A DNA stretch of 64,000 nucleotides from Streptomyces asiaticus (GCF_018138715.1 NZ_JAGSHX010000006.1:6696001-6760000); one strand, 5' to 3'. Numbered from the stretch's first letter, positions 9,017-18,954 are shown. Program-made: numbers and translations. Notes: generated by a model not told the origin, from the sequence alone.

Positions 9017-9649
9017 ATGGAGCCCATGGGTCAGTCGGAAAGCCGCGAGGGGGAGCTCGCGAAGCTGCCTCCTGGGCAGCGACTGCAGCGCGGTTGGCCG
9101 GTTACGCACTATGGGCCGGTCCCCAAGTTCAGGCCGGACCGGTGGGAGTTCCGGGTCTTCGGCGCCACGGCGGACGGCGAAAAACACTGCTGGACGCATG
9201 AGGAGTTCTCGGCCCTGCCGTACTCGACGGTCGTGGCCGATCTGCACTGCGTCACCAAATTCAGCATGCTCGACGCCGAATGGGGCGGGGTTTCCTCGCT
9301 GGAGATCGTGAAGCTCGCACCGCCGGCGCCCGATGTCACCCATGTGATGGTGTGGGCCGAATACGGGTTCAGCTCGAATCTGCGGCTGTCCGACTTCATG
9401 GCGGAGACCACGATTTTCGCCACCCACAAGGACGGCGAGCTGCTCACCGCCGAGCACGGCTTTCCGGTGCGGCTGGTGGTGCCCCATCTGTACGCCTGGA
9501 AGGGCCCGAAATGGGTGCGCGGGGTGGAGTACATGACCGCCGACCGCCGCGGCTTCTGGGAGGAGCGCGGCTACCACAACATCGGCGACCCCTGGACGGA
9601 GAAGCGCTACTCCTACCAGGAGGAGCCGGGCGACGGCCCGGAGCTCTAG
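9017..9649 (+). CDS. Sulfite-oxidase-like molybdopterin oxidoreductase
   Basis: 210 aa, a stand-alone oxidoreductase molybdopterin-binding domain. The expected molybdenum-ligand cysteine is Cys78 in VADLHCVTKFS. Conserved text such as GFPVRLVVPHLYAWKGPKWVRGVEYM and GYHNIGDPW marks the YedY/sulfite-oxidase-like family. There is no signal peptide, unlike MsrP, so it is probably cytosolic; substrate unknown. ATG 9026 (MGQSES) is an equally possible start; neither has a strong RBS. Convergent with the DUF4396 gene. Confidence 0.87.
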   Translation: MEPMGQSESREGELAKLPPGQRLQRGWPVTHYGPVPKFRPDRWEFRVFGATADGEKHCWTHEEFSALPYSTVVADLHCVTKFSMLDAEWGGVSSLEIVKLAPPAPDVTHVMVWAEYGFSSNLRLSDFMAETTIFATHKDGELLTAEHGFPVRLVVPHLYAWKGPKWVRGVEYMTADRRGFWEERGYHNIGDPWTEKRYSYQEEPGDGPEL

Positions 9650-9700
9650 CTAGCCCCGGGCCGCCGGGTGGCGGGCTACAGTCGCGTCGCCGTGGCCTGG

Positions 9701-10201
9701 TCAGTGGTACTGGTGGACCACCGCATGTCCCTTGCCCCGACCGATCATCCACTTGTTGACCGGCGTGGTGACCAGGAACGCCACCGCGAACGACAGGGCC
9801 AGGCTGAGCCAGAAGAGAACGTCCGACAGCGTCGCGTCCATCGCGCCCGGGAAGACGACGATCGTCGCGTTGTCGGCCAGCTCCATGATCGTGATCGATA
9901 CGGTGTCGGCCGCCAGTGCCACCCGCAGCGCGCTGCGCATGTCGAGCCCCGCCCGCAGCACGCCCCGCATCGTCAGGGAGTAGCCGAAGACGAAGGCGAG
10001 CACGATCGCCAGGATCATCGTCGGGACGTTGTGCCAGGCCAGGGCCGTGCCGATGGCCATGCCCACGACCTCGCCGATGGCGCAGCCGGTGAGGCAGTGC
10101 AGGGTGGCCTGCGCGGCCATCGACCAGTTGGTCGCGCCCGCGTGCTCCTCGTGGCCATGGTGCTCATGAGGTCCGCTCTGCGTGTGCTCATGCTGTCGCA
10201 T
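9701..10201 (-). CDS. DUF4396 membrane protein with His-rich N-terminus (predicted copper-responsive)
   Basis: 166 aa from ATG 10201. The N-terminus is His-rich (MRQHEHTQ..PHEHHGHEEH). Four hydrophobic segments follow, the first holding HCLTGC, then PTMILAIVLAFVFGY, ALRVALAADTVSIT and LFWLSLALSFAVAFLV. The sequence matches the uncharacterised DUF4396 family. I prefer ATG 10201 over the TTG at 10249 because the promoter (-35 CCTCAA/-10 ACGCTA as read on the plus strand, 10249-10277) overlaps that TTG. The operator in the promoter spacer looks like a CsoR copper site, so a role in copper handling is inferred. The His/Cys residues fit metal contact but prove nothing. Confidence 0.83.
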   Translation of the reverse strand: MRQHEHTQSGPHEHHGHEEHAGATNWSMAAQATLHCLTGCAIGEVVGMAIGTALAWHNVPTMILAIVLAFVFGYSLTMRGVLRAGLDMRSALRVALAADTVSITIMELADNATIVVFPGAMDATLSDVLFWLSLALSFAVAFLVTTPVNKWMIGRGKGHAVVHQYH

Positions 10202-10248
10202 GTCCGTCGTACCCCCAGCGTTGATCGCGGATTCGTCAACCGCACTCA

Positions 10249-10277
10249 ACGCTATACCCCCTAGGGGTATTCCTCAA
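10249..10277 (-). promoter_or_regulatory. DUF4396 promoter with CsoR-like operator in its spacer
   Basis: On the minus strand TTGAGG (10272-10277), a 17-bp spacer, and TAGCGT (10249-10254). The inverted repeat ATACCCC-CTA-GGGGTAT (10254-10270) fills the spacer. This matches the described CsoR operator pattern of actinobacteria (ATACCC...GGGTAT), whose occupation would block RNA polymerase. No csoR gene is in the window. Confidence 0.72.
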
Positions 10278-10293
10278 CGCGCCGGGCGCGTTC

Positions 10294-11169
10294 TCAGGCC
10301 ACCCCGGCGCGCAGCTCCTTCAGCCGGGCCACATCCGCCGCATGCCCCTCCGTACCGCCCGGTGTCTCGATCACCAGCGGCACCCCGTCGGTCGCGGGGT
10401 GGGCGAACAGCTCGCGGAACGGCTCCGCCCCGATGTGCCCGGCGCCGATGTTCGCGTGCCGGTCCTTGTGGGCGCCGACCACGTCCTTGGAGTCATTGGC
10501 GTGGATCAGCCTGAGCCGCCCCTCTCCGGCGACGGCCACCAGCTCGTCCAGCGTCTGCTTCACACCGCCCGGGGCGGCGAGGTCATGCCCCGCCGCGAAC
10601 ACATGGCAGGTGTCCAGGCAGACCCCGAGCCGGGGATGCCGGTCCAGCGCCTCGAAGTACGGCCCCAGGTCCTCCACCAGCGCGCACAGCGAGGTGCCCT
10701 GCCCGGCGGTCGGCTCCAGCAGCAGCCAGGGGTCGTCGTCCCGGGTCAGCTCGTCCAGCAGCGGCAGCACCCGCTCCCGTACCTGCGCGATCGCGGTGGC
10801 ACGCGGACGTCCCCCGGTCGCCGAGCCGGTGTGGACGACCACGCCGAGCGCGCCGATCTCCCGGCCGCGCCGGAGCGAATGGCGCAGGGACGCGACGGAG
10901 CGTTCGGCCGTGGCCTCGGTGTGCGAACCGAAGTTGATCAAGTAGGGGGCGTGGACGTACACCGGTATCGACCGCTCGGCGCAGCCGGCGCGGAACGCCT
11001 CGTCCTGGGCGGGCGTACCGACGGGGGTGGCCCAGCCGCGCGGATTGGCGACGAAGACCTGGACGGTCTCGGCGCCGATGTCGGCGGCGTGCGCCAGACC
11101 GACGGTGGCCAGGCCGCCGGCCACCCGGATATGGCCGCCGATGGGGTTGCGGATGCGATGCGTACTCAC
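10294..11169 (-). CDS. nfo: Endonuclease IV-type AP endonuclease (TIM barrel)
   Basis: 291 aa. Cleaves DNA 5' of abasic sites in base excision repair. The metal ligands known for E. coli Nfo can all be placed: VHAPYLINFGS, VVHTGSATGG, LLLEPTAGQG, CLDTCHVFAAGHD, LIHANDSKDVVGAHKDRH and VIETPGG. The GTG at 11169 is the start of the conserved part; the open frame runs much further upstream through the neighbouring gene but that is a shadow. The promoter probably lies in the 11170-11274 gap between divergent genes. Confidence 0.88.
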   Translation of the reverse strand: MSTHRIRNPIGGHIRVAGGLATVGLAHAADIGAETVQVFVANPRGWATPVGTPAQDEAFRAGCAERSIPVYVHAPYLINFGSHTEATAERSVASLRHSLRRGREIGALGVVVHTGSATGGRPRATAIAQVRERVLPLLDELTRDDDPWLLLEPTAGQGTSLCALVEDLGPYFEALDRHPRLGVCLDTCHVFAAGHDLAAPGGVKQTLDELVAVAGEGRLRLIHANDSKDVVGAHKDRHANIGAGHIGAEPFRELFAHPATDGVPLVIETPGGTEGHAADVARLKELRAGVA

Positions 11170-11274
11170 GTCATCAAGGGTCCCAGGTGCGAGGGGCCCG
11201 CGTTGTCGCCCCTCGGGGGGGTATGGCTCCCGGGCCGGGGTCCGCTGTCGGTGGGCGCCCCTACTGTGACGTAC

Positions 11275-12084
11275 ATGACTCTGCTGAGCTTTGACCGTCG
11301 CTGCTCCGAGATCGTCGCGCAGACCCAGCTGCTGCGGGGCGCGATCGAGGGCGCGGATCTGACCCGTCCCGTGCCCACCTGCCCCGGCTGGAACGTCGGG
11401 CAGCTGCTGCGCCATCTCGGCGGAACCCATCGGTGGGCCGAGGAGCTGGTGCGCACCCGGGCCACGGAGGCGCTGCCCGATGAGCACTTCCGCGATCTGT
11501 CGCCGTACGCGGAGGAGGACGCGGCCGAGCTCGCCCCCTGGCTGGTCGAGGGCGCCCAGCTGCTGGCCGACACGCTGCGCGAGGCGGGGCCCGAGGCGCG
11601 GCTGTGGACCCCGGTGCCGGACTTCGGGCAGGTCGCCGGAGGGCGCGCGGACTTCTACGCCCGCCGCTTCACCCATGAGACGGCGGTCCACCGGGCCGAC
11701 GCGGTCCTGGCCCTCGGCGATGAGTACACCCTCGACCAGGAGGTGGCCCTGGACGGGTTCGACGAGTGGCTGGCGCTCGGCTCGCTGCCGATGCACTTCG
11801 AGGTCCACCCCTGGATGCGCGAGCTGCTCGGCCCTGGCCGCACCCTGCACTTCCACGCGACCGACACCGCGCCGGAGGTGGCGGCGGAGTGGGTGGTCGA
11901 CCTCACCGGCGACGCGATCACCTGGCGGCGGGCGCATGAGAAGGCCGCGGTCGCGGTGCGCGGGCCGCTGACCGACCTGCTGCTGATCATCTACAAGCGG
12001 CGCCCGGCCCGCGGCGCGGGCGTGGAGATCCTGGGCGATGAGAAGCTGCTGGACTTCTGGCTGGAGCGGGTCAGCTTCGGGTGA
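11275..12084 (+). CDS. Maleylpyruvate-isomerase-family mycothiol-dependent enzyme (DinB-like)
   Basis: 269 aa. The N-terminal domain has the DinB/MDMPI four-helix pattern (CPGWNVGQLLRHLGGTHRWAEELV) with metal-type His residues (HLGGTH and FTHETAVHRADA). The C-terminal ~90 residues match the MDMPI C-terminal domain. Members use mycothiol as thiol cofactor; the substrate here is unknown. ATG 11275 has a -10-like TACTGT (11262-11267) ending 7 nt upstream, suggesting a leaderless mRNA. The 3' end is partly duplicated downstream. Confidence 0.85.
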   Translation: MTLLSFDRRCSEIVAQTQLLRGAIEGADLTRPVPTCPGWNVGQLLRHLGGTHRWAEELVRTRATEALPDEHFRDLSPYAEEDAAELAPWLVEGAQLLADTLREAGPEARLWTPVPDFGQVAGGRADFYARRFTHETAVHRADAVLALGDEYTLDQEVALDGFDEWLALGSLPMHFEVHPWMRELLGPGRTLHFHATDTAPEVAAEWVVDLTGDAITWRRAHEKAAVAVRGPLTDLLLIIYKRRPARGAGVEILGDEKLLDFWLERVSFG

Positions 12085-12120
12085 GCGGCCGGGTGGGGTC
12101 GGCTTCGGGTGAGCGGCCGG
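12074..12120 (+). repeat. Short direct duplication at a gene 3' end
   Basis: GCTTCGGGTGAGCGGCCGG occurs at 12074-12092, spanning the stop of the preceding gene, and again at 12102-12120. The second copy feeds the terminator stem. Confidence 0.7.
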
Positions 12121-12146
12121 ACGGATGGCATGGGCCGTCCGGCCGC
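12113..12146. terminator. Hairpin between convergent genes
   Basis: GCGGCCGGACGG (12113-12124) pairs perfectly with CCGTCCGGCCGC (12135-12146) around a 10-nt loop, between the mycothiol enzyme and PASTA kinase stops. Confidence 0.75.
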
Positions 12147-12166
12147 TGCCATCCGTCCCCGAGCCC

Positions 12167-14101
12167 TCAGAACACGCCGCCCTTGGTCCTGATCGTGATC
12201 GTGCTGCCCTTGGGCGCCTTGTCGCCGCCCTCCACCGACTGGTCCTGCACCGTGTCCCCGGGGAACAGCAGCGCCTTCTGGACGTCCACCTTGAACCCGG
12301 CGTCCTCCAGCTCCGCCTTGGCGTCGTCCACGTTCTTCCCCGTGACGTCGGGCACCCCGACCATCTGCACGCCCTTGGAGATGGTCAGCGTCACCGTGTC
12401 GCCCTTGGCGGCCTTGCCGTCCGTCGACGGGGACTGCTCGGCGACCGAGCCCTTGTCCTTCTCCGAGAACACCTGCCGCTCGGCGATCTTCACCTTGAAG
12501 CCCTCGTCCTCCAGCGTGGACCGGGCGTCGTCGACCGAATCGCCCACCACATCCGGGACGTCGACCGGCTGGCCCTTGCTGACCACGATCGACACCGGCG
12601 TCTCGGGGCGGCGCACCGAGTCGGGGCCCGGGCTGGTGGAGAGGACCGAGCCCTGGGCCGTCTCACTGCTGAAGCGGCCGGTGACCTTGCCGACCGTGAG
12701 CCCCTGGTCCGCGATCTTCCGCTTGGCCTCGGCGAGCGGCATGCCCACCACATTGGGCACCTCGGCCCGCGGGCGTCCCTGGGAGACCCGGATGGTCACG
12801 GTGCCGGTGTCGCGGACGCGCTCGCCCGGGCCGGGCTTGGAGCCGATGACCTTCCCCTTGGGGATGACATCGCTGAACTCGTTGACGACCTTCACATCGA
12901 GACCCGCGCCGTGCAGCTTCTTCTCGGCCTCCGCCTGGGTCTTCCGCAGCACCGGCGGGACCTCGGTGAACTGGCCGACGCTGATGTACCAGACCCCGAT
13001 GCCGAGGGCGATCGCCAGCACCACCGCGGCGGCGATCGTCACGATCCCGCGGCGCGGCAACCGGCCCCGGCCGACGCCCCGGCGGTGCCCCTCCTGCCGG
13101 GGCGGTTCCGGGGGCAGCTCCAGACGGCTGGTGTGGTTGAGCTGGTCCTGGTCGTCGACGGCCGCCGCCGGGCGCGGAATCACCGTCGTACGGTTCTCGG
13201 ACCCGGCCGAGTGGTCCTCCTTGGCCTGCGGCGGCACCGCGTCCAGCTGGTCGTCGGTCAGCGCGGCCCGCACCGCCCGGGTCGTGCCCAGCAGCGCGAC
13301 GGCGTCGGCGGGGCGCGCCTCGACGGCGCGCGCGGTGGCCGAGGCCACCAGCGCGTCCAGCTCCGGGGCGACCCCGGGCGCGAGGGCGGAGGGCGGCGGG
13401 ACGTCCTCGTTCAGATGCTGGTAGAGGACCTGCGCCGGGGTGCTGCCGCCGTGCGGCTTGGCGCCGGTCAGCATCTCGTACAGCACCACACCACAGGCGT
13501 AGACATCGGCGCGGGTGTCGGCCGTGCCGTGCTCGATCTGCTCGGGCGCGAGATACGAGACGGTGCCGAGGACGCTGCCGGTGGAGGCGCTGGTGTTGGT
13601 GTCCACCGCCCGGACCAGGCCGAAGTCGGCGACCTTGACCCGGCCGTCGTCCCCGATCAGCACGTTCTCGGGCTTCATGTCCCGGTGGACGAAACCGGCG
13701 CGGTGGGCCGCCCCGAGCGCGGCCAGCACCGGCTCCAGGATGTCCAGCGCGGCGCGCGGATGCAGCGCCCCGCGCCCGCGGAGCACATCGCGCAGGGTGC
13801 AGCCGGAGACGTACTCCATGGCCAGATAGACATGGCCGCCGTCCGCTCCCTGGTCGTAGACGGCGACCACATTGGCGTGCGCGAGTCTCGCGACGGACTT
13901 CGCCTCCCGGATGAAGCGCTCGACGAAGGCGGCGTCGGAGGCGAGGCTCTGATGCATCACCTTCAGCGCGAGCACACGGTCCAGCCGGGTGTCGACGGCC
14001 CGGTAGACCGTCGCCATCCCGCCAACGGCGATCCGCGCCTCGATGCGGTAGCGGCCGTCGAGCTCCTGCCCGACGAGGGGGTCCTGGAGGGTCGTATCCA
14101 C
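12167..14101 (-). CDS. PASTA-domain Ser/Thr protein kinase (PknB/StkP type)
   Basis: 644 aa. Kinase domain at ~18-285: glycine loop IAVGGMATVY, ATP lysine 47 (LALKVM), catalytic Asp141 in HRDMKPEN, DFG at 159-161, and GTVSYLAPEQ. A Pro/charged juxtamembrane linker leads to one membrane helix (~352-374). Four extracellular PASTA repeats fill ~380-644 (PXV..M/L..A..L...GL patterns), which in relatives bind muropeptides and couple the kinase to wall synthesis. Its position ~25 kb from the dcw cluster resembles the S. coelicolor kinase I recall as PkaF, but that name is from memory. An Rv2175c-like protein, a kinase-substrate family in mycobacteria, lies 5 kb away. Confidence 0.95.
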   Translation of the reverse strand: MDTTLQDPLVGQELDGRYRIEARIAVGGMATVYRAVDTRLDRVLALKVMHQSLASDAAFVERFIREAKSVARLAHANVVAVYDQGADGGHVYLAMEYVSGCTLRDVLRGRGALHPRAALDILEPVLAALGAAHRAGFVHRDMKPENVLIGDDGRVKVADFGLVRAVDTNTSASTGSVLGTVSYLAPEQIEHGTADTRADVYACGVVLYEMLTGAKPHGGSTPAQVLYQHLNEDVPPPSALAPGVAPELDALVASATARAVEARPADAVALLGTTRAVRAALTDDQLDAVPPQAKEDHSAGSENRTTVIPRPAAAVDDQDQLNHTSRLELPPEPPRQEGHRRGVGRGRLPRRGIVTIAAAVVLAIALGIGVWYISVGQFTEVPPVLRKTQAEAEKKLHGAGLDVKVVNEFSDVIPKGKVIGSKPGPGERVRDTGTVTIRVSQGRPRAEVPNVVGMPLAEAKRKIADQGLTVGKVTGRFSSETAQGSVLSTSPGPDSVRRPETPVSIVVSKGQPVDVPDVVGDSVDDARSTLEDEGFKVKIAERQVFSEKDKGSVAEQSPSTDGKAAKGDTVTLTISKGVQMVGVPDVTGKNVDDAKAELEDAGFKVDVQKALLFPGDTVQDQSVEGGDKAPKGSTITIRTKGGVF

Positions 14102-14189
14102 GGGGGAAGTCTACGAGGCGCCGATATCGGCCAGGACCGGCCGCCCCAGGTGGGGCGCGTACGTGCAGCGGAACGGTGACACCGGCGGG

Positions 14190-14648
14190 TCAGTTGTGCG
14201 ACGCGGCGGCGATCGCGGCCAGCTCCTCCAGCGCGGAGGTCCAGGACAGCGTGGCGTACTCGGCGTGCTTGGCCTTGGCGTCGTCGGGGACGGCCAGGGC
14301 GCGGATACCGCTCTCCGCGAACCGCAGCCGGGTGCCCGGGCCCTCGGGCGAGAGCGCGAACTCCACGAGCGTGGCTTCGCCGGGGTCCGAGGGGGCGTGA
14401 TCGGGCTCCAGGGCCAGCCGGAACCGGAAGAGGGCGTCCGGAACCGCCCGCTCGACCATGCCGTGGAACTCTCCGTGCTCGTCCCAGCGGAACCGGAGCC
14501 GCCCGCCGGGGTGCGGATCGATCTCGCAGCCGCCGGGGGCGTACCAGGCGCGGATGTGCTCGGGCGTGGTCAGCACCCGCCACACCCGGTCGATCGGCGC
14601 CGGTACGTACACCTCGCGCTCGATCCGGTCGTCCACGGTCACGGTCAC
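14190..14648 (-). CDS. SRPBCC/AHSA1-family protein
   Basis: 152 aa, the size of a single START-like fold. Motifs: YVPAPIDRVWRVLTTPEHIRAWYAP at the start, GGRLRFRWDEHGEFHGMVE in the middle, and a C-terminal helix WTSALEELAAIAA. Such proteins bind hydrophobic ligands or act as cyclases or Hsp90 activators; the role here is unknown. GTG 14648 is chosen because GGAGG lies 8 nt upstream; the longer ORF reads through the inverted repeat at 14712-14826 and is spurious. Confidence 0.85.
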   Translation of the reverse strand: MTVTVDDRIEREVYVPAPIDRVWRVLTTPEHIRAWYAPGGCEIDPHPGGRLRFRWDEHGEFHGMVERAVPDALFRFRLALEPDHAPSDPGEATLVEFALSPEGPGTRLRFAESGIRALAVPDDAKAKHAEYATLSWTSALEELAAIAAASHN

Positions 14649-14711
14649 GGCGACCACCTCCGGGCTGTGGGCTGCTCCCTCCCTCCACGGTAGGGCCCCG
14701 GGGGGCCCGGA

Positions 14712-14825
14712 CGCCCCGAAGGGGCGCGGGGCTGTGTCGATGTGCGGCTCCGCCGCGCGGGCGCGACCAGCCACGACGGCGCCGCAGTCGGCCGGCGACG
14801 CATCGTGACACGTCCAGCGGAGCGC

Positions 14826-14826
<1 letters not shown>
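14712..14826. repeat. 115-bp inverted repeat, copy 1 (ends at thiG stop)
   Basis: This segment is the reverse complement of 20323-20437 with about 4 mismatches in 115 bp. It begins with the small palindrome CGCCCCGAAGGGGCG and ends on the thiG stop codon. Together the two copies bracket thiG-thiE. Confidence 0.92.
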
Positions 14827-15942
<1,116 letters not shown>

Positions 15943-15946
<4 letters not shown>

Positions 15947-17202
15947 GTGTACTGCTCCTGTGCTGGGGACTGCGCGGCGCCGGGGGCACCGGGAGAGGGC
16001 GCCACCGGGGGAGCCGCGAAGCGCTGCGGGCTGAACGGCTGGGCCTCCGGGGGGAGTTCTCCGCTGGTGAGGGCCTCGGCCATGACATCGCCGGTGATCG
16101 GGGTGAGGAGCACACCGTTGCGGAAGTGGCCGGTGGCCAGCAACAGCCCCGGCAGCGCGGTCGGGCCGAGCATCGGGGCGTTGTCGGGGGAGCCGGGGCG
16201 CAGTCCGGCGGACGTCTCCACCAGCGGCAGTTCGGTGATGCCGGGCACCACCTCATGGGCGTCCCGCAGCAGTTCGTACACCCCGCCCGCGGTGACCGTG
16301 GTGTCCCAGCCCAGCTCCTCGCTGGTCGCGCCGATGACCAGCTCGCCGTTCTCGCGCGGCACCAGGTAGACCGGCCCGCCGCGCACCACGGCCCGTACGG
16401 TCCGGGAGAGGAACGGCGCGTACCGCTCGGGCACCGACAGCCGCACCACCTGCCCCTTGACGGGCCGTACGGGCGGCAGGACGTCCTCAGGAACGCCCGC
16501 GAGCCGTCCGCTGAGGCTGCCCGCGGCCAGTACGGTCCGCTCGGCGGCCAGGCGCGTACCCCCGGTCAGCTCGACCCCGGTGGCGCGGTCGCCGTCCAGC
16601 AGCAGCCGCTCCGCGCGGTGGCGGTGGAAGGCGACCCCGGCCCGCTCGCACGCGGTGAGCAGCGCCGCCGTCAGCCGCCGCGGATCCACCTGGTGGTCAC
16701 CGGCGACACGCAGCCCGCCGTGTACGCCCGGCGAGAGCATCGGCTCCAGACGGCGGCACTCACGCCCCGTCAGCCACTCGGACTCCAGCCCGAGTCCCTG
16801 CTGGAAGGTGTGGAGCTCGCGCAGATGGGCGCGGTCGTCGGCGTCGAACGCGACGGCGAGCGTGCCGCTCGCGCGGTGGCCCACGTCCTGGCCGCCGGCC
16901 TCCTCGAGCTCGGCCACGAAGTCCGGATAGCGGCGCGCGGAGGCCATGTTGAGGCGGAGCAGGGTCTGCTCGCCGTAGTGCAGCTCGGTGACGGCCGCCA
17001 GCATCCCGGCCGCGACCCAGGCGGCTCCGCCGCCGGGCGCCGGGTCGACGAGCGCGGTACGCAGCCCGCGCTGGGCCGCCCGCCAGGCCGTGACCAGCCC
17101 GATGATGCCGCCCCCGATGACGAGGGCGTCGTAGCGTCCGCCGGGTGGCGGCCCGCTGGATGTGTGAGGTCCGTCGTCGTGACCTGGTGCGTGCGTGGAC
17201 AC
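15943..17202 (-). CDS. thiO: Glycine oxidase ThiO
   Basis: 419 aa. FAD enzyme oxidising glycine to dehydroglycine for thiazole synthesis. The dinucleotide motif ALVIGGGIIGLVTAWRAA lies near residue 27, and the DAO-fold ending LLLATGHFRNGVLLTP is present. The ~22 N-terminal residues and ~35 C-terminal Pro/Ala residues look disordered. GTG 17202 follows GGGAGGGG, which also forms the 3' edge of the TPP riboswitch, so ligand binding could mask the ribosome site. Confidence 0.93.
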
Positions 17203-17210
17203 GCTGCCCC

Positions 17211-17300
17211 TCCCTTCGCCGGCATGACCCGGATCAGGTTCGTACGGTCGGAGGCCGTTCCAGCCTCCCTCTCAGCCCGGTCCGCCCGGGCTCCCGCGAG
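17211..17300 (-). ncRNA. TPP riboswitch (THI element)
   Basis: Read on the minus strand, the region shows GCGGGAGCCC, the CTGAGAGGGAGGC box, a variable arm, and CTGATCCGGGTCATGCCGG followed by CGAAGGGAGG, which are the hallmarks of the TPP aptamer. It ends 8 nt before the thiO GTG. The RBS lies in the final helix region, so translational repression by thiamine pyrophosphate is likely. Confidence 0.95.
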
Positions 17301-17466
17301 TGCTCTGCCCCGCCACCCTAGTACGCGCCCCGAACCACCCGAAAGACCAGCCGCCCCCGGCCTCTCGCAGGGGGCACCTCCCAGCGGCAGCTGGGGGAGT
17401 TCGAGGAACGGGTCCGGGGGCGGAGCCCCGCGGCCCCAGCCCGTCCGGCGCCCCGCAACCCCAGCC

Positions 17467-17553
17467 CCTCCGGCGCTTGAGGAGCGGGGTCCGGGGCGGA
17501 GCCCCGGCGGGGGGCGAGGGGGACGGAGCCCCATCGTTTCGGGAAGGGGCGGG
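17467..17553. repeat. Dispersed GC-rich repeat, copy A
   Basis: Contains CCTCCGGCGCTTGAGGA and CGGAGCCCCATCGTTTCGGG. The same elements occur in opposite orientation at 55247-55324 (GGGGCTCCG, TCCTCAAGCGCCGGACGG), so it is a shared intergenic repeat family. Self-complementary stretches suggest hairpins. Confidence 0.7.
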
Positions 17554-17688
17554 GTGGGGGCTCACCGCCGGAGGCGCCCACAAACCCGCGCACCGTCCGG
17601 CCCCGCACCCCCCACCCACCCCCGTCCGACCCCCACTCTGTGTCCGACCTCTCGCAAGCCGTTCTCCAGTCCGCCCCACCAGCCGCAA

Positions 17689-17694
17689 TACAGT
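17689..17694 (+). promoter_or_regulatory. Candidate -10 of flavoprotein gene, leaderless
   Basis: TACAGT ends 6 nt before the GTG at 17701. No good -35 seen. Confidence 0.4.
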
Positions 17695-17700
17695 GATCGT

Positions 17701-18954
17701 GTGAGCGATGAGACGACGACGAAGCCGTCCTCGAACGGCCCCGGACAGCGCGTGGTGATCGTCGGCGCGGGCATGGCGGGGGTGCAAACCGCCGTCGCGC
17801 TGCGCGAACACGGCTGGACCGGGGGGATCGTCCTGCTGGGCGCGGAGCCCCACCAGCCCTACGACCGCCCCCCGCTGTCCAAGGCCGTACTGCTCGGAAA
17901 GGCCGAGGGCTCGACGCTCGACGTGGACTTCGCCGGGCTCGGCATCGGCCTGCGGCTCGGCGTCGAGGTCACCGGCCTGCGCCCGGACAAGCGGCTCGTC
18001 GAGACCGCGACCGGCCAGCTCCCGTACGACGTCCTGGTGATCGCCACCGGCGCCGAGCCGATCCCGCTGCCGGGCAGCGAGGGAGAGCCCGGCGTCCATC
18101 TGCTGCGCACGCTGGACGACGCCGAGCGGTTGCGCCCGGTGCTCGCCCGGCAGCGCGAGATCGCGGTCGTGGGGGCGGGCTGGATCGGCGCGGAGTTCGC
18201 CACCGCGGCACGCGAGGCGGGCTGCGCCGTGACCGTCGTCGAGGCCGCCGACCGGCCGCTGGCGGGCGCGCTCCCGGCCGAGGTCGCGGCCCCCATGGCG
18301 GCCTGGTACGAGGACTACGGCGCCCGGCTGGTCACGGGGGCCCCAGTGGCCTCGGTCGACGAGAGCGGGCTGCTGCTCGGCGACGGCACCCGGCTGCGCG
18401 CGGGCGCGGTGGTCGTCGGGATCGGGGCCCGGCCCGCCACGGACTGGCTCGCGGGCTCGGGCGTGGAGCTGGCCGAGGACCGCTCCGTCGCCGCCGACGA
18501 CCGGCTGCGCACCTCCGCGCCGGACGTCTACGCGGTCGGCGACTGCGCCTCCTTCCCGTCCGCCCGCTACGGAACGCGGCTGCTGGTGCACCACTGGGAC
18601 AACGCGCTCCAGGGCCCGCGCACCGTCGCCGCCAACGTGGTGGGGAGCCGGACGGCCGCCCACTTCCCGGGTGTGGTCTACGACCCGGTGCCGTACTTCT
18701 GGTCCGAGCAGTTCGGGCGCTTCGTGCAGTACGCCGGGCACCACTCGGAGGCCGACGAGCTGGTCTGGCGCGGCGATCCGGCGGGCGCCGCCTGGTCGGT
18801 GTGCTGGCTGCGCGAGGGCGCCCTGGTCGCCCTGCTGGCCGTCGGCCGTCCGCGCGATCTGGCCCAGGGGCGCAAGCTGATCGAGCGCGGCGCCCGGCTG
18901 GACCGGACGCGGGCCGAGGACCCCTCGGTGCCGCTGAAGTCGGCCGTCCTCTGA
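17701..18954 (+). CDS. FAD/NAD-dependent oxidoreductase, ferredoxin-reductase type
   Basis: 417 aa. Two Rossmann motifs: FAD-binding VVIVGAGMAGVQTA near residue 18 and NAD-binding AVVGAGWIGAEFATAA near 155, plus the FAD aspartate in VYAVGDCASF. The C-terminal ~85 residues form the reductase_C domain (YDPVPYFWSEQFGRFVQYAG). This is the rhodocoxin/putidaredoxin reductase type, which passes electrons from NAD(P)H to a [2Fe-2S] ferredoxin, often for P450s. No ferredoxin or P450 gene is adjacent, so its partner is unknown. Confidence 0.92.
   Translation: MSDETTTKPSSNGPGQRVVIVGAGMAGVQTAVALREHGWTGGIVLLGAEPHQPYDRPPLSKAVLLGKAEGSTLDVDFAGLGIGLRLGVEVTGLRPDKRLVETATGQLPYDVLVIATGAEPIPLPGSEGEPGVHLLRTLDDAERLRPVLARQREIAVVGAGWIGAEFATAAREAGCAVTVVEAADRPLAGALPAEVAAPMAAWYEDYGARLVTGAPVASVDESGLLLGDGTRLRAGAVVVGIGARPATDWLAGSGVELAEDRSVAADDRLRTSAPDVYAVGDCASFPSARYGTRLLVHHWDNALQGPRTVAANVVGSRTAAHFPGVVYDPVPYFWSEQFGRFVQYAGHHSEADELVWRGDPAGAAWSVCWLREGALVALLAVGRPRDLAQGRKLIERGARLDRTRAEDPSVPLKSAVL

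Larger units (their letters stand above)
17331..17700. other. 370-bp gap between thiO riboswitch and flavoprotein gene
   Basis: It holds no convincing gene. It carries a copy of a dispersed GC-rich repeat (17467-17553) related to 55247-55353, and at its right end a candidate -10 for the next gene. The rest is C/G-rich low-complexity sequence. Confidence 0.6.

Noticed and set aside
12125..14179. Long plus-strand ORF opposite the PASTA kinase
   Set aside because: Composition is His/Arg/Gly-rich mirror sequence; the minus strand carries all kinase and PASTA motifs.
14649..14774. N-terminal extension of the SRPBCC protein
   Set aside because: It reads through the inverted repeat; the same peptide-like text appears from the other copy near 20400, and an RBS fixes the start at 14648.
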